Positions 32,601-43,893 are shown, numbered from the stretch's first letter. The stretch is 64,000 nt of DNA from Polyporus tsugae (GCA_024305745.1 JAHRBS010000009.1:434001-498000); one strand, 5' to 3'. The notes: generated from the letters alone by a model not told the origin. A program made the numbers and translations.

Positions 32601-33598
32601 TTTAGCGTTCACGGTCAATTCAATCGCATGGTCATAAGGCCGTCATTCGGGAAGAGTGGAGAACGTCGCTTCGTCGAAGACGTCACGGAAATCTCGATAG
32701 TACTCTGGGATCATTTCCTCAAACATTTGTTCTGCTTTGGCCTCATTCTGTTTGATTGTGATTTCCATTGCTACCGACGTTTTCGCACGTATGTGGACTG
32801 ATCGGGCGTCAAGCCACAATTAGGTATGTAGGGAGAAGATTCGATCACCAGCGCTGACGATGTGATGGCAAGTGCTCGGGCATCGGTCGAACTCAATGGT
32901 CTTGTTCTTCCAATGTATCGACAGATTGTGATGCTCAATCCAGTCGTGCCCAAGATATATGTCCATTTTGCCAAGATCAGTGACTAGAAGCGGGATTTGT
33001 TCCGCGTGGTCTCCGATCTGTAGTTGTACGTCAACGTAATGCGTGATTCTACCACCTATGTTGGGAGATCCATCGGCGTTGAACACGTCAATGGGATGTG
33101 GGAATGGCTTAGGTGATAGGCCTGCATGCTGAACGAAGTTTCTATTGACACACGAACCGGTACAACCGGTGTCGCAGAGAGCCTTGGTGTCGTAAACCTG
33201 AAGAGTTTCTAGGTTTTTGATCATAACCGGTATGTCTAGTTGTTTGCTTCCGGTACCGCGTGTGACTTTGAAGTACATCGGACCGTAGGACATTACTCGG
33301 ATGGCGTTAATGGGCGCACTAGGGGTTTTTTCAATTTTTTTGTTATTTTTGGACGAGAAATTAAGCACGGGTTCTAACCCGCCGCGCTGATCGTTGCCTG
33401 TAGGTTGGCTCCGACGATCAGTCGTCTCGTTATTTTTAATAAGTATAGTATGTAACTGGGTAGGGTGGGGAATGGTGGAGTTGTCCGGTGAATAAGTAGG
33501 CATAGGTATCGTACAACCCGGAACGGGTACATCAGAGTCCAAGACAGAAAACCGATTCTGAAAACTATTGTAAAGTGACGGTCGCCGCGTATGTGCGC
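29643..33598 (-). pseudogene. pol: protease, RT, RNase H, integrase, chromodomain
   Basis: Domains in transcript order: retropepsin-like protease with LCDTGCTGS near 33170; reverse transcriptase from about 32618 with KPYCGKIYPM, QDYRQLNALT, and YLDDIII near 32120-32140; RNase H with VECDASNFAIGAELSQ; integrase with a zinc-binding HH-CC part (ASHHDSIAAGHPG, CITCQ) and catalytic segments TMDYMTG, WSDQGPT and TEHMNQ; then the GPFRVEEKVG module; then a chromodomain near 29890-29996 (KIVEGSGRSRRVHYLVQW). In-frame stops at 32820, 32643, 31575, 30303 and 30273 break it. The chromodomain is expected to steer integration toward modified chromatin in such elements. The order and the chromodomain place it among chromoviruses. 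Confidence 0.93.
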
Positions 33599-35616
33599 TT
33601 ACGTGGGACCGTAGGGAAAATGCTGCTCGTACTCGTCCATCTGTTGCTGTATCTCGTTGTATCCATCCGTGTATTCCTCCAGTGCGTGCTGTGGCTCTGG
33701 GTCCTCGTGATAGGTAGGGACCGTTACCCCGGCAATCTGTGCAAGGAAGTCCTCGGGGTCTTCTTAATGGAAGCGTCTGACCTCTTCGAGGAATTCCTCG
33801 CAATTGTCGCATTCTTCCCATCGGCGCTTCTGTACCACAGCTACGCCGGTCCGGTTGGGGATATGCCACATGTCTCCACATGAGCCCTTCTCGGTCTGTT
33901 TTGCGCCGCACTTTCGGCATGGTCGGGCCCTGAGCCAATCAATGTCCATCGGCTGTCCGGCTCCTCCATACGTGACCCCTGTGCCTGTGCGTCTGTCTCC
34001 CGGCATCGTGGGTACCTGGGGCCGTTGTGGGTAGTATGGCTGGGGCGGTGGGTATTGTGACGCTGGGGCATATGGCGGATATCGTGACGGAGGGAACACC
34101 GGGGAATACTCTGGGTATCGTGACAGATACCGTGGGGCATTTCCCGGGTATCGTGGGGGAGGGTTACCATAGCGCGGGGGAGCATTTGGCGGTGGGTACT
34201 GAGGTGGAGCACGTGGGGGCGGCTGTTGTGGGGGTGGTCGACATGTGAAGTCACGGATCTGGCGGTTGAAGATGATGCAATCGTTATCCATGGCGATGAT
34301 CGTAGATTTCCACTGGGCGTAGGTGACAGGCTTTACCGGCATCGTGCTGATCGCAACTAGATAGCTGGATGGTAGCGCGTTTTTGAGCCGATAAATGTTG
34401 TTAGCCGTGTCTTTGTTTTCTGTGGCACGGGCTGTCAGATCTTCCCATTCGTCAAAGAAGTCTTCGGCCCGGCGATTGCCCATGTGAATCTGATCGAGTG
34501 CGATGATTGCGTCGTTAACGTAGTTTATTGGTCTAAACTTCGCTGTCAACTCGGCCCAGAACGCTGCTACGTCCGGGTAGTTCCATCTATTCCCGTTTGC
34601 CACAAATTTGTCCTCTATGAGATTACGCTTCCATTGGTTCACAGTTGTACCACAAATCAACCCTAAGACGGCAGATATTGCTGGATCTTTGTCCAGGCCG
34701 GCCACGTAGACCTGGACGTCAGACTTCCATTGCTCGAAGTCTGGGCTGAGGCCGTCAAAGTACTCGGGCTGGGCGAGTCTAGGCGGGGCGTGGTTCCTAC
34801 CTCCGCGTTGGGGTTGGGTTGCCGCGATGAAGTTTGCAATCTCCCCCGAGATCGACGCTTGCGTTGCCGCATCGAATGAAAATGTTTGCGCCATTGCTCG
34901 ATGAGTGCGGGATGGTTGGCTGACACCGGCGGTTTGGACGGGAGGTTGGATGGGGTTTTGGGAAGTGGGTAAGGATCCTGTGGTCGTGGGGGAAGCGCGG
35001 AGACCGAGGTTCTCGAGGGCACGGATGAATCTGTCTGAGTCAGATCTATGCCGTCTGGAAGGTTCCTGATCGTTGTCTGAGTCTGTTGGAGGCAAGGGTT
35101 CTTCTGGGAGCTCTCGGTATTCGAATCGGCTACTTCCCGTGACCGGGGATGCTTCCGTGGATCCCGCGACTTGGACGGGGATGGGAATGTGTGCGACAGG
35201 CGGGGTAGGTTCTCGCTGGCGTTCTGGGCAGGTGCATGGGTACGGACTTCCGGCGCGTACAATGGGCTCAGGGGTTGGCTGACGCGCACAAGTTCTTGTG
35301 TGAGTTGTTCCAGGTACCGGAGCTGTTGGTGCCGGTGGCGGTTCGCGCGGGATGGGGATATACTCCGGAGTTCGGAAATCGATGGGGTTCTGGCTGTTGT
35401 ACCGGTTGGGACACGGTTGTTGGTGGCACTGGTGGAGATTGTCGTTGAAGATGTGTGTGTCAACTCGGACGTCATCTGGTTTTTGGAATTGACAGTGCCG
35501 CTGTCCTGCGCAAGCCGTGTTGCCCTATCTTCCCGCGCGTTTATAGCGCGGAGGACCGGTGGAGGGGATGGAGACGGAGTTGGGTACGATTCAAGCAGCA
35601 GATCCCAAGGGTCCAT
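33599..35616 (-). pseudogene. gag of the Ty3/Gypsy element, broken
   Basis: The N-terminal part reads from 35616 (MDPWDLLLESYPTPSP) and shows a helical segment with YLEQLTQELVRVS near 35300. From there the coding-like frame changes, so an indel near 35.29-35.33 kb is likely. The second frame gives the conserved capsid part (PPRLAQPEYFDGLSPDFEQW, AKFRPINYVNDAIIALDQ, DFFDEWEDLTARA), a Pro/Tyr-rich linker and a C-terminal CRKC...C...H group that is not a standard CCHC knuckle. TAA at 33764-33766 interrupts the frame, which otherwise stays open to 33599. Confidence 0.85.
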
Positions 35617-35737
35617 TCACTAAATGCAAAGAAGGTGTAGGTAAGCGTACGTGACGAGATGTAGGTTACGCTAGCAGTTTTACCGCGGTATGGCTAACCG
35701 GGGTCTCCTGCACTGAGTTGTGACACGTGGTCACTGA

Positions 35738-36313
35738 CTACTCGGTTGGAATGGATACGTGTAGAATAGCGGTCTGGTCGATAACGTAAGGTATAATGGA
35801 AATGTGAAATACCCAATAGGTGGGTTGTACGGATGCAATGATGCCGTAAAGAGAGTAGGTGGGAGTTGTTGGGGTGGCGGGGAAGCGGAAGATGACGTGT
35901 CCGGGAAGGATGGAGTAAAGGGAGCGTGGGACGTACGCCGTGACTTCTGTTCCTTGGAACAGCGGGGTGTTGACCCTTGTTTGGATGAAGGTGGCGTGCG
36001 CGGGATTGACGTGTCGGGATATGGCGATGTGGACGGGGACGCCGGTGTCTGAGTCGGAGTCAGAGTCGGAGTCTACGGCGGTGGCGGAGTCGGGATCGGA
36101 GTCTGAGTTGATAAGGGGACTTGGGGATCGGTGATGGAGGTGCGGGGGCGGGATTGGGATAGGTGGTGTCGACGACGGAGACGGCGGCGACGAGTTGGTG
36201 AGGGTGTATATAGGGACGAGGTGGTGGGTGGTGCCGTCGGCGAGACGCACAACGAGCGGAGGGTTCGGGACAGGGAGAGAGGTGGAGGATGAGGAGGACA
36301 CCACGGTTGGCAA
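35738..36313 (-). CDS. Extra small ORF upstream of gag in the retrotransposon
   Basis: A 191-residue frame between the primer-binding site and gag, on the same strand. It begins MPTVVSSSSSTSLP, has LVVRLADGTTHHLVPIY, a Pro/Ser-rich part, an acidic (DS)n stretch and a hydrophobic C-terminal half (LYSILPGHVIFRFPATP, YGIIASVQPTYWVFHIS). No membrane helix or known domain is certain. It is fully open although gag-pol has six stops. It may be a real accessory protein, or a leader that stayed open by chance because it is short. Confidence 0.5.
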   Translation of the reverse strand: MPTVVSSSSSTSLPVPNPPLVVRLADGTTHHLVPIYTLTNSSPPSPSSTPPIPIPPPHLHHRSPSPLINSDSDPDSATAVDSDSDSDSDTGVPVHIAISRHVNPAHATFIQTRVNTPLFQGTEVTAYVPRSLYSILPGHVIFRFPATPTTPTYSLYGIIASVQPTYWVFHISIIPYVIDQTAILHVSIPTE

Positions 36314-36346
36314 CGAAGACGGTGCGCCGTAGGTCGATGAGAGGGT

Positions 36347-36357
36347 AGCTTCGAGTT
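36347..36357 (-). other. Primer-binding site of self-priming type
   Basis: On the transcript strand the 5' LTR ends at 36359, and after one base comes AACTCGAAGCT (36357-36347). It does not begin with TGG as a tRNA-matched site would. It is the exact reverse complement of AGCTTCGAGTT inside the LTR (36424-36414), at the place expected for the RNA 5' end. This is the arrangement known for Tf1-type self-primed elements. Confidence 0.75.
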
Positions 36358-36358
36358 A

Positions 36359-36553
36359 TGATAAGGTCAGACCTCACGCTAACAATAAGTGAAGGACTGG
36401 GGGACTAAAGACCAACTCGAAGCTGGGGAATTACCGCAGCTACCGAGGGGTTTATATATTGTGTTGGAGCCTGCGCACGGACCAGGTGCTTCAGGGCAGG
36501 TTGTACGTGTCGTTACAGGTGATATTACTAATTGTAAAAGTCATATCGTAACA
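36359..36553 (-). repeat. 5' LTR (195 bp)
   Basis: The upstream LTR of the element. TATATAAA at 36458-36451 lies 34 bp before AGCTTCGAGTT at 36424, so transcription is predicted to start there; this divides the LTR into U3 (36553-36425) and a 66-nt R-U5 part. Confidence 0.93.
36414..36458 (-). promoter_or_regulatory. LTR promoter: TATA box and predicted start
   Basis: TATATAAA is followed 34 bp later by the 11-nt stretch complementary to the primer-binding site. The spacing fits a TATA-directed start. The sequence shows only the motif and spacing; the start itself is inferred. Confidence 0.65.
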
Positions 36554-37909
36554 CGCATGAAGCGTAAGCGGGAGCCCGGCACGCCTCTGGAGCTCCCAGC
36601 AGCGGACCCCGCCCACAAGGAGGTGCCTGACTATGCCGACTTGGTCTCTTTCCGATACGACTGCCCAATCCGCATTCATACGCACTATCGCATGGTGCTG
36701 GCGGAGGTTGGCCTACCCCTCAATGAATTCGCTTACGGGAAGCAGCTCATAATGGTGCTCCATGATGTCGTCAGCGGTGAGCCCCCCAATTCATGTATGA
36801 TCCATGTTTTGCATGCTGAGATTTGCTACATTCAGCTCATCATTGTGCTGCAACACATCCCGACCTCAAGATTCTTCATCGCGACATCGGTGGCGTGAAC
36901 ATTCTTCTTTACCCCAAAATTGTGATTGAGAATGAGTTCCGGTGGCTTAAATGGGGAGGTATCCTTATTGACTGGGAGGTCTCAAGGCCCATCGTCGCAG
37001 AGGGCACGCCGTCGATTCCCCGCCAACCGGAGAGGACGGTGCGTGTGTTACCGTTCATCATCGGACATTTGGCGCGCTCAACTCGGTTATTTTTAGGGAT
37101 CATGGCAGTTCACGTTGGCAAATATCCTCAACAATCCCTCAGCACCAGTGAAAATCACCGATGAGCTCGAGTCTATTCTGCACGTCCTTGTGTACTATGC
37201 CGTTTGGTACCTGCTTTCGAACGCCTCTCCCGACGAAGTCGCAACGTTCCTTGACAAATACTTCGACTGCTACACCATTCGTTCCGAGACGAAGCGGATC
37301 ACTTGTGGCGAGAAGAAGTTGCTGACCGTGCGGACGAGCGGCGAGCTCAGGTTTCAGCGGGACCACGGCCACGTTCGCATGCTCTTCCAGAGTCCACTGG
37401 ATTTCCTGATCCCCTGGATCCTGGAGAGACTCAAGGGGCATTACAAGGTCATGGACTACGCTGCGTCGAAGGGAAAGAAGCCGTGGAGGCTGCCTGCCCC
37501 AGCGTGGACTTTGACAGGACTGGCGAAGGCCGCCCCACCCCCAGAGGCCGATGACAACTCCTCCGAGAGCGAAGAAGATGACGATGAGGACACGATTTCC
37601 TGGGACCAAGTTCGCAAGCCGGAGATCGACCGACCGAGTGAACGCGACAAGAAGTTTTCCGAGGTACTGTCAGCGCACACGTCCATGCTAAGTTGGCTAG
37701 AGCAAGCCGCGAGGTGTACTGATTGGTCAAAGCAGGGTGACAAGACTGGGGACCGCATCCCTCAAGGCTGGAGATCTCACCACCTACCTATCCCGCCGGG
37801 TGTTTCTGTCTGTAACCGGACCGCGGCTGCTTCGCAGATCAATTCGAAGCTCTGTGCTTCGGAACCCGCTGGTGGGTCCAGAAAGAAGAGGGCACGGCGG
37901 GAAGGTTGA
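36554..37909 (+). pseudogene. FunK1 kinase copy E, 3' part
   Basis: It begins with the right CGCAT duplication and continues the frame of the 5' part. MKRKREPG is the basic insert, followed by DCPIRIHTHYRM, then an intron after VVSG, then ILHRDIGGVNILLYPK with catalytic Asp and Asn, LIDWEVSRP, RQPERT, an intron, GSWQFTLANIL (GSW instead of GTW), and DELESILHVLVYYAVWYL. The tail is acidic (SSESEEDDDED) and ends SRKKRARREG. No stop is seen in this part. Joined to the 5' part it accounts for the whole gene, so the retrotransposon split a near-complete kinase. Confidence 0.9.
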
Positions 37910-39812
37910 CGCAGAGAACTCAGGCTCACTGCAAGGACGGGATCACGGACTACTTAGTACTTAGTACTTAGTATACTGGCAGGAGTCCTATTTCTTTTTC
38001 GACTGCAATTTTCATGCTTCTCTTTCTCTTGGAACAATCTTCTTGCCATATGACCTGGTGCACCAATATAATACACACTGACTCGATCGACGATCCGGGC
38101 GCCCTGACTGACCGTGACTCGGATTCACTAAGTTTTGAGCTGGGGATCACTGGCATCAGCATCGTAGTCCTGGCGGCGACCATAGACTGAGAAATTCAGA
38201 CTCCCAATTGCATATGCATACTGGGCAAGTTGTAAATATATCGGGTGTGGATGACCTGGCAGTAAATGAAGTACGCCTGGCCAAATAAGTGCGATTGAGA
38301 ACAGAGAACAGATTGTATAGAACCGACTACGCTATGACAAATAGCTCAGGTATGCTAATACCTCGCTGGCCCAATAGGATCGTGAGAATTGGAGCAGAAC
38401 AGTGCGGTAATGTATGGAGTAATATCAAATGAGATACGAAAGATGGGGAGGGAGAGACAGGGGAAGTACCGGACGAGACGGGAATGGATACACGATACGC
38501 TTGTAACAACCCCAAACACGGGCAGCCAGCCGGATAGAGACAGAGTGCCATAAAGCAGCGATGTAGAGCTGCGGACGCACAAGTTTCAGGTCCCCGGTGG
38601 GCTTATGTAATCGCCGTTTCTGGTCTCTCAGACGCCCGTAACGCGTCGATTGCGCGCCCCCGAAGAGCCCAGCAGATAGGTGCCCACACGCGACGACGGC
38701 GCAAGTGAAGACAACATGAACAAACGGCTCCCGCCCGCCAAAATATTTATTAAAAGCAAAGGAATATGTTTGTGAGAGATCTCGGTGCACACACGATAGA
38801 AAGGACACACTATGGCAATCACTGTGAATTCAGCAACATTTCGCACAATAAGCGCCCGTGTGCGTTGAGGGCGCGAGGAGGAGACAACCCCGGCGAGGGC
38901 CTTCTGCAGCTCAATAACTCGGAAAAAGTAGCGGAGTATATATTTGATAGATGGCAGCACCAACATGATAGAAAAAATAAAAGTCTAACCGCTGTGGAGG
39001 CAGCCAGGGCAGGTGCAAAGGGGGGAACCAGAGAAACCATGTAACACTTGAAATTGATGATGGAGAGAATGCAGGAAGCTACGGGAGCTTGCGTGATGAG
39101 GGTGGGAGGACGCGCGACGCCAGCGCGTGCCGACATGTTCAAGGGAGCGAGCGCGGGAGCAGGCGCGAGGGAGGAGGGCAGGGCGCGCGATAGCCGGAGG
39201 GACCAGAAATCAGAGGCAACGCAGCTGTCTGCGGATGGGGTCAAAACTCGCAGAGGACCCAGCCAAACGTGTGTCCGAAGCTCTTCTAGCACCTCCGGTT
39301 TCCAGTCCTGATGTGATCGGATTTCTAGTCCCTCAGGAAGGAGGGAAGCGAACAAGGGGGTCGCGCGCGCGCGCGAGGTCGCGAGCCTGTAACAAATCAT
39401 TCTCACAGGTCACACAGCCCTCGGAGGGGGCGCTGGGGTCCGGGCTCGGTCACGGTGGGGCGGGGTGACACGTGACTTTCCTTATACGGTAGCGAGACCT
39501 GAAATTGGCGCTCTAGAGACCTGAAATCTCCGACAAGAAGTGAGAAAGAAGACGATTGAGCGCTAGAGCCCTGGCAATGGGCGCTAGAACCGGAAATAGC
39601 CGAGACCGTTGAATATGGAACAGGGTGCTTGGTTGTTTGTTCGACTTTGACCACAATCTCCTCGCGCGTCGTTTCGCGCATTGTAACCACCACCCCCCCC
39701 CCCCCCCCCAAAGCCATTCTTTCGAATCCTTTTCCATTTGTGTCTCTGGTCCTATCACACTCGTACGCATTCTGATACTCAACCACGCCCCTCTGCCTTC
39801 CCCGCCATCAAC
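37910..39812. other. Gene-free stretch between kinases E and F
   Basis: No supported gene. It contains a GC-rich part at 39100-39380 with GCGCGCGCGCG and several GCGCTAGA units at 39500-39600. A 17-bp C run lies at 39693-39709, about 100 bp before the ATG of kinase F. Confidence 0.45.
39693..39709 (+). repeat. 17-bp C homopolymer upstream of kinase F
   Basis: A run of 17 C preceded by ACCACCA. It is located in the presumed promoter of copy F and is likely to be length-variable. Confidence 0.88.
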
Positions 39813-42493
39813 ATGGCAAGCCCTGCTGTTGAATTGCAGAGCCACGAGTTTCTCGACAACTTTCTTGCTGTTCCCTCTGTCTCTCTACGTAGAAGCCCTC
39901 GCAGTCTGAACTTCTTCAAGATGCTCGAGAACGCGGATAATATGCGGGGCACCGAGGTCGCCACTCATCTGGTAATTCCTCCTTACATCTCCTTGATTTC
40001 CTATCTAATTATGCGCATAGGTCGATGCTATTAACGAGTACAACATATCAGCCCCGTTATTCATGTCTCCATACACCTGCGACTCTTCTTCGGGCTTCGA
40101 ATCGACGAAAGGCAACGGCATCGGCATATTTCGCAACCGGGATGTTCGCTGCAGCCAACCACCGCACTGGGCCAACACCCTGATTCCGGTCGAGTTCGGA
40201 CGATACGTTGCAGGAGCGGATCCATTTGACAGCGGAAAATACGACGACAAATATGGCGACCTTGAATGGAGGCGAAAACAACTCCTGAAACAGATCACCG
40301 CCACCGCCGAACATCTCTGCGCCGCCCAGCAACGTATTTCTCTGTTCATCTTGCTTGTCACAGGCCGCCGGTTTCGCATCCTCCGCTTTGATTGAGCCGG
40401 CATCATTGTCACCCCTTCCGTCGACTATTACGAGCACCCCGATGCCCTCTGCGACTTCCTTTGCCATGCTGCACGTCTTGACGACGCCTCCCTTGGATTC
40501 GATCCAACCGCCTCCCGTGTTCTCCCTGGCGGCATCGATTATCTTCGCATGGACATTGCCGCCCTAGAAGATCCTCACGACGTCGATCACGAGGAACAGT
40601 GCCTCCAAGAAAGTGAGATTACGGGTCCCGTCGTCTTCAAATATGTCCGCAGCGCGTTCCGTGATTCTCTGAAGAACGATTGGCTGCACCACAAACTCCA
40701 AGTTCCCCACGGCTGCAACACACGCCAATTCCTCATAGGCAAACCTGTCTTTCGCACCAGTGGCGCCACCGGGCGTGGCACGCGTGGCTACATCGCGTAC
40801 GACTGTCAGACCCGGTGCTTGGTGTGGCTCAAGGACGCCTGGCGCGCATCGTACATCATCGCGGATACCGAGGGCGATGTTCTGGCAAGGCCCAATGCTG
40901 CGAATGTCACCAACATCCCAATGCTCATATGCCATGGGGATATCGATAACCAGACCACGATCACCGCTGACTGGTGGGAGCGCAAGCGCGCGATGTCCTC
41001 CACCCTCGCGACCCCGCCCGCTTTGTCATCTTCAAACTCATCCCACACCCTGCCCGCGTCTGCGTCGCCGAGCGGAAAGAAGCGCAAGATCCAGGAATCG
41101 TCGGGAGACGACAAGAACACAGCGTCATCCCGTCGCCATCGCAGTCCTGACTTGACTATTCGCTCGGACTGCCCTCTACGTCAGCACACCCATCATCGTA
41201 TTGTCGTCGGGGAGGTCTGCATGCTGCTCAAGTCCTTCAAGTGCGGCCGGCAGCTAGTATCCCTCCTTTTGGATGCTCTTCATGGTACGTCTGCCACTTT
41301 CACTCGATTCCCATTGCTCCGCTGATACTTTAGTACACAGCGCACTACGAGGCAGCCACAAATCCGAAGACCCGCTTGCTCCATCGCGACATCAGCGGCG
41401 GAAACATCCTCATCTATCCTAAGGTGAGATGTCGCAAGGCTGGAAAGAACCCTTCCTTGGTTTAGACTGGTCTCCTTTGCGACTGGGAGCTGGCGAAACC
41501 GGTCGACGGCCAGAACACGCCGTCGCGATTGTCTCAGACAGGCCGGATGGTATGTTTGCATCTTCTCCACATACCCTTTACGTAACGGCTGATGGCTTTG
41601 GGCAGGGAACCTATCAGTTCATGTCCGTGAACCTGCTGTCGAACCTCGAGAACCCAGTCAAGATCGCTGACGAGCTGGAGTCGTTCTTCCACGTCCTCGT
41701 TTATTACTCCGTTCGCTACCTCCAGTCGAGCTGCGACGAGGTCGATAGCTTCGTTCAAGGCTACTTCCATAACTACGCCGGTCCTCAACGTCTGTACAGT
41801 TGCGGGCAGAAGTCTGTCCTCATGGAGGTCACCGGGAAACTTCAGACGGAGATCCCTTACGGTCCATTGCTGTTCGATAGCCCCATGGACAACCTCATAG
41901 CATTCACTCTCGAGTGCTTCAGGTCGAACTACAAAATCCTGGAGCACGCTTCTCGGATAGACGTCCAGCCTCCCCCTCCCCCTATCGTTACGACCCCATC
42001 CTTGCCCTCCGCAACGGCTCCTCATTCCACCTCCACTTCGAAGCAACCTCTCAATGACGTCGACGAGGACAACGTGATCGACTGGGATGCTCCTGTCAAA
42101 TACGACGGCCCAACGCCCAAGGACGAGGAGCGCGCGAAGAAGATCGCAGACCACAAGTTCATGCTCGACATCTTCGCGAAGGCGCTCCGCCAGCGGCTCT
42201 GGGCGACGGACGACCGCATCGCTGTGCCCCCTGGCCCGGCGGTCGCGGTCGCGGATGCGGACGCGACGTCTGAACAAAGGTCCACCGCTCCATCCCAGCA
42301 ATCCGTTGATCTGGCGTCCACGAGCACAAGCACGAGCAACAAGAGGCGGCGGATAGCTGGCCCACTGGCAGAGCGCACTGACCGCGATGTGTCGCTTCCG
42401 CCGGCTCGTCTCCGCACTTCGACGTGCCGCGTCCGCAGCCAGGTGCGGACGATGCCTGTCCGAGCGCGGCTCCAGGGTGTCGGCGGCCGGTAA
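39813..42493 (+). pseudogene. FunK1 kinase copy F, two in-frame stops
   Basis: Member of the F/I/J subfamily. Exon 1 from 39813 (HEFLDNFLAVPS), intron, exon 2 from about 40021. TGA at 40393-40395 follows RILRFD, where relatives read RWDR, so CGA to TGA is likely. Conserved: RGTRGYIAYD, VWLKDAWRASY, KKRKIQE insert, LRQHTHHRIVVGEVCM, LLHRDISGGNILIYPK. TAG at 41463-41465 lies before TGLLCDWELAKP, where relatives have WTGIL, so TGG to TAG is likely. GTYQFMSVNLL, DELESFFHVLVYYSVRYL, a CGQKSV segment and a tail with NKRRRIAGP follow. The N-terminal EFK is EFG here and the preceding VDAAF motif is absent. Confidence 0.87.
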
Positions 42494-43129
42494 CTAGTAC
42501 TGGGGCATTGTGCGTGAAATGGGTCCCCCCATCTGCGATACCTCCCTCCGTCATTCCTCCCGTCCTTGCGCCTCGACTCGGTGTGTCCTCGCAACTCGCG
42601 TCACCTGTACCTGCGATACCTCCCTACTCTCTCATCCTTGCCTCACCCTGTATTATTATTCCTCCCCTTGCCTTTTGATAACCGGGCACCTTTGTGCATA
42701 GGTGCGACACTTTTAGATCTAACTTATTCCTTGACCTGTTTAGTAGTTTATCATCACTGTTTCCTTCCCCATAGTATCTCCTCTGCCCGTGTATAACTTA
42801 GTTACATAGACTCGCCGTTCTTGATCCATCCAATACCGCTTCGCATTATAGAAGTCGCCGCGATCCGTTGCATTGCAGTCATCCTCGCATGCTATATGCC
42901 TGATCGTGACCCTTCGTGACCGCCATCAAGATTCAAGCAGCACTGGACTCTCAAATTGGGAAGGCGCCGGGCGCTCACAAGCCTACTCATTGATTGCCTT
43001 CTCCATCACCGGTACCGACATCCTTGTGGACCCCGACGCTGTTGCTCCCTTTTCCGCCTCCCCCCGCAGAGGCTCGCCGTCTTGACCAGATCCTCTTATC
43101 CTTGCCACAGCGTCCGAGACCTTCCATAT
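42494..43129. other. Intergenic between copies F and G
   Basis: No supported gene. The right part (from about 42,960) may be decayed 5' flank and exon 1 of copy G. Confidence 0.4.
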
Positions 43130-43730
43130 GGCCACAAACTTCGCTGGAAACATCGAGGAGTTCTGCGATGTGTTCCTCCCATGCGTTCATATTCGATTTG
43201 ACATCATCACCGTCGCTAACAGTGCCCTCTAGTGTGATTCGGGGACGTATCAGTTCATGTCTGTGAATTCGCTGCAGCGCCCTTCCCCATCCGGTCGCAG
43301 TGGCGGATGAGCTCGAGTCCTTCTTCCACGTCCTCCTCTACTTCGCCGTGCGCTTCCTTCGCTCGACGTGCGATACGCCATCCGTGTGGATCAACAACTA
43401 CTTCCACAACTACTCTGGCCCCGCCCACACGCACGCATGCGGGCAGAAGTCAGTGACCATCGAGGTCACCGGACAGCTTCGGACGTTATCTCCCCTTGGA
43501 CTCCTCCGCTTCAATAGTCCCCTCGACACCATTGCCGAGATGCTTCCGTGCTTCAAAGCGCGTTACAAGGCCTTGAATCACGAGCTCGAAAAAGCAGCCG
43601 ACACTTGTCCCTGACGTCCCCAATCCCCGCGCCCATACCTTCGTCCCCACCAGAACGGCCCTTCCTTTCTGCAAGGCATCGCAGGGCGCTCAACGGCCAA
43701 GACTTGGCTATCTGTGCTAGCCATGATTGT
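43130..43730 (+). pseudogene. FunK1 relic copy G, internally deleted
   Basis: It starts with an exon-1 scrap (ATNFAGNIEEFCDVFLP) and then jumps to the last intron of the gene at TGCGTTCATATTCG, so the nuclease-like part and the catalytic core are gone. The final exon follows: GTYQFMSVNS, a one-base insertion near 43287, then ADELESFFHVLLYFAVRFL, NYFHNYSGPAHTHACGQKSV. It ends in LEKAADTCP at a stop. From 43188 to about 43730 it is nearly the same as the 3' part of copy J (55440-55960). Confidence 0.85.
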
Positions 43731-43893
43731 TCTGTTCCTCCTGATGCACTTGTAAATCTCTCACACACTGCGCCTTCAAGTTTGCGACTGGTAATCCCGC
43801 ATCATTGACATTGGTGTCGTAATGGAGCACTATCGCATTGAATGCAAAAGATCGACAAATCATCATATAGAACATTATTGTGAATCATGCGAA

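Larger units (their letters stand above)
29370..36553 (-). mobile_element. Chromodomain Ty3/Gypsy LTR retrotransposon, degenerate
   Basis: 7184-bp element on the minus strand with two 195-bp LTRs (TG...CA), a 5-bp target duplication and, in transcript order: 5' LTR (36553-36359), primer-binding site, an extra small frame, gag, protease, reverse transcriptase, RNase H, integrase and chromodomain, a polypurine tract and the 3' LTR (29564-29370). The LTRs differ at about 5 of 195 positions, so the insertion is fairly young. At least six in-frame stops interrupt gag-pol, each explainable by a C-to-T change in CGA or CAA: 33764-33766, 32820-32822, 32643-32645, 31575-31577, 30303-30305 and 30273-30275. 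It can no longer make its own complete polyprotein. It sits antisense inside kinase E. Confidence 0.96.

Noticed and set aside
36347..36357. tRNA-primed binding site
   Set aside because: The site does not begin with TGG, so it does not pair with a tRNA CCA end; the self-complementary explanation fits better.
41424..41465. A 42-nt intron that would remove the TAG of kinase F
   Set aside because: GTGAGA...TTTAG has plausible ends and would keep frame, but it is shorter than other introns here and no relative has an intron at this place; a TGG-to-TAG change explains it more simply. RNA reads could decide.
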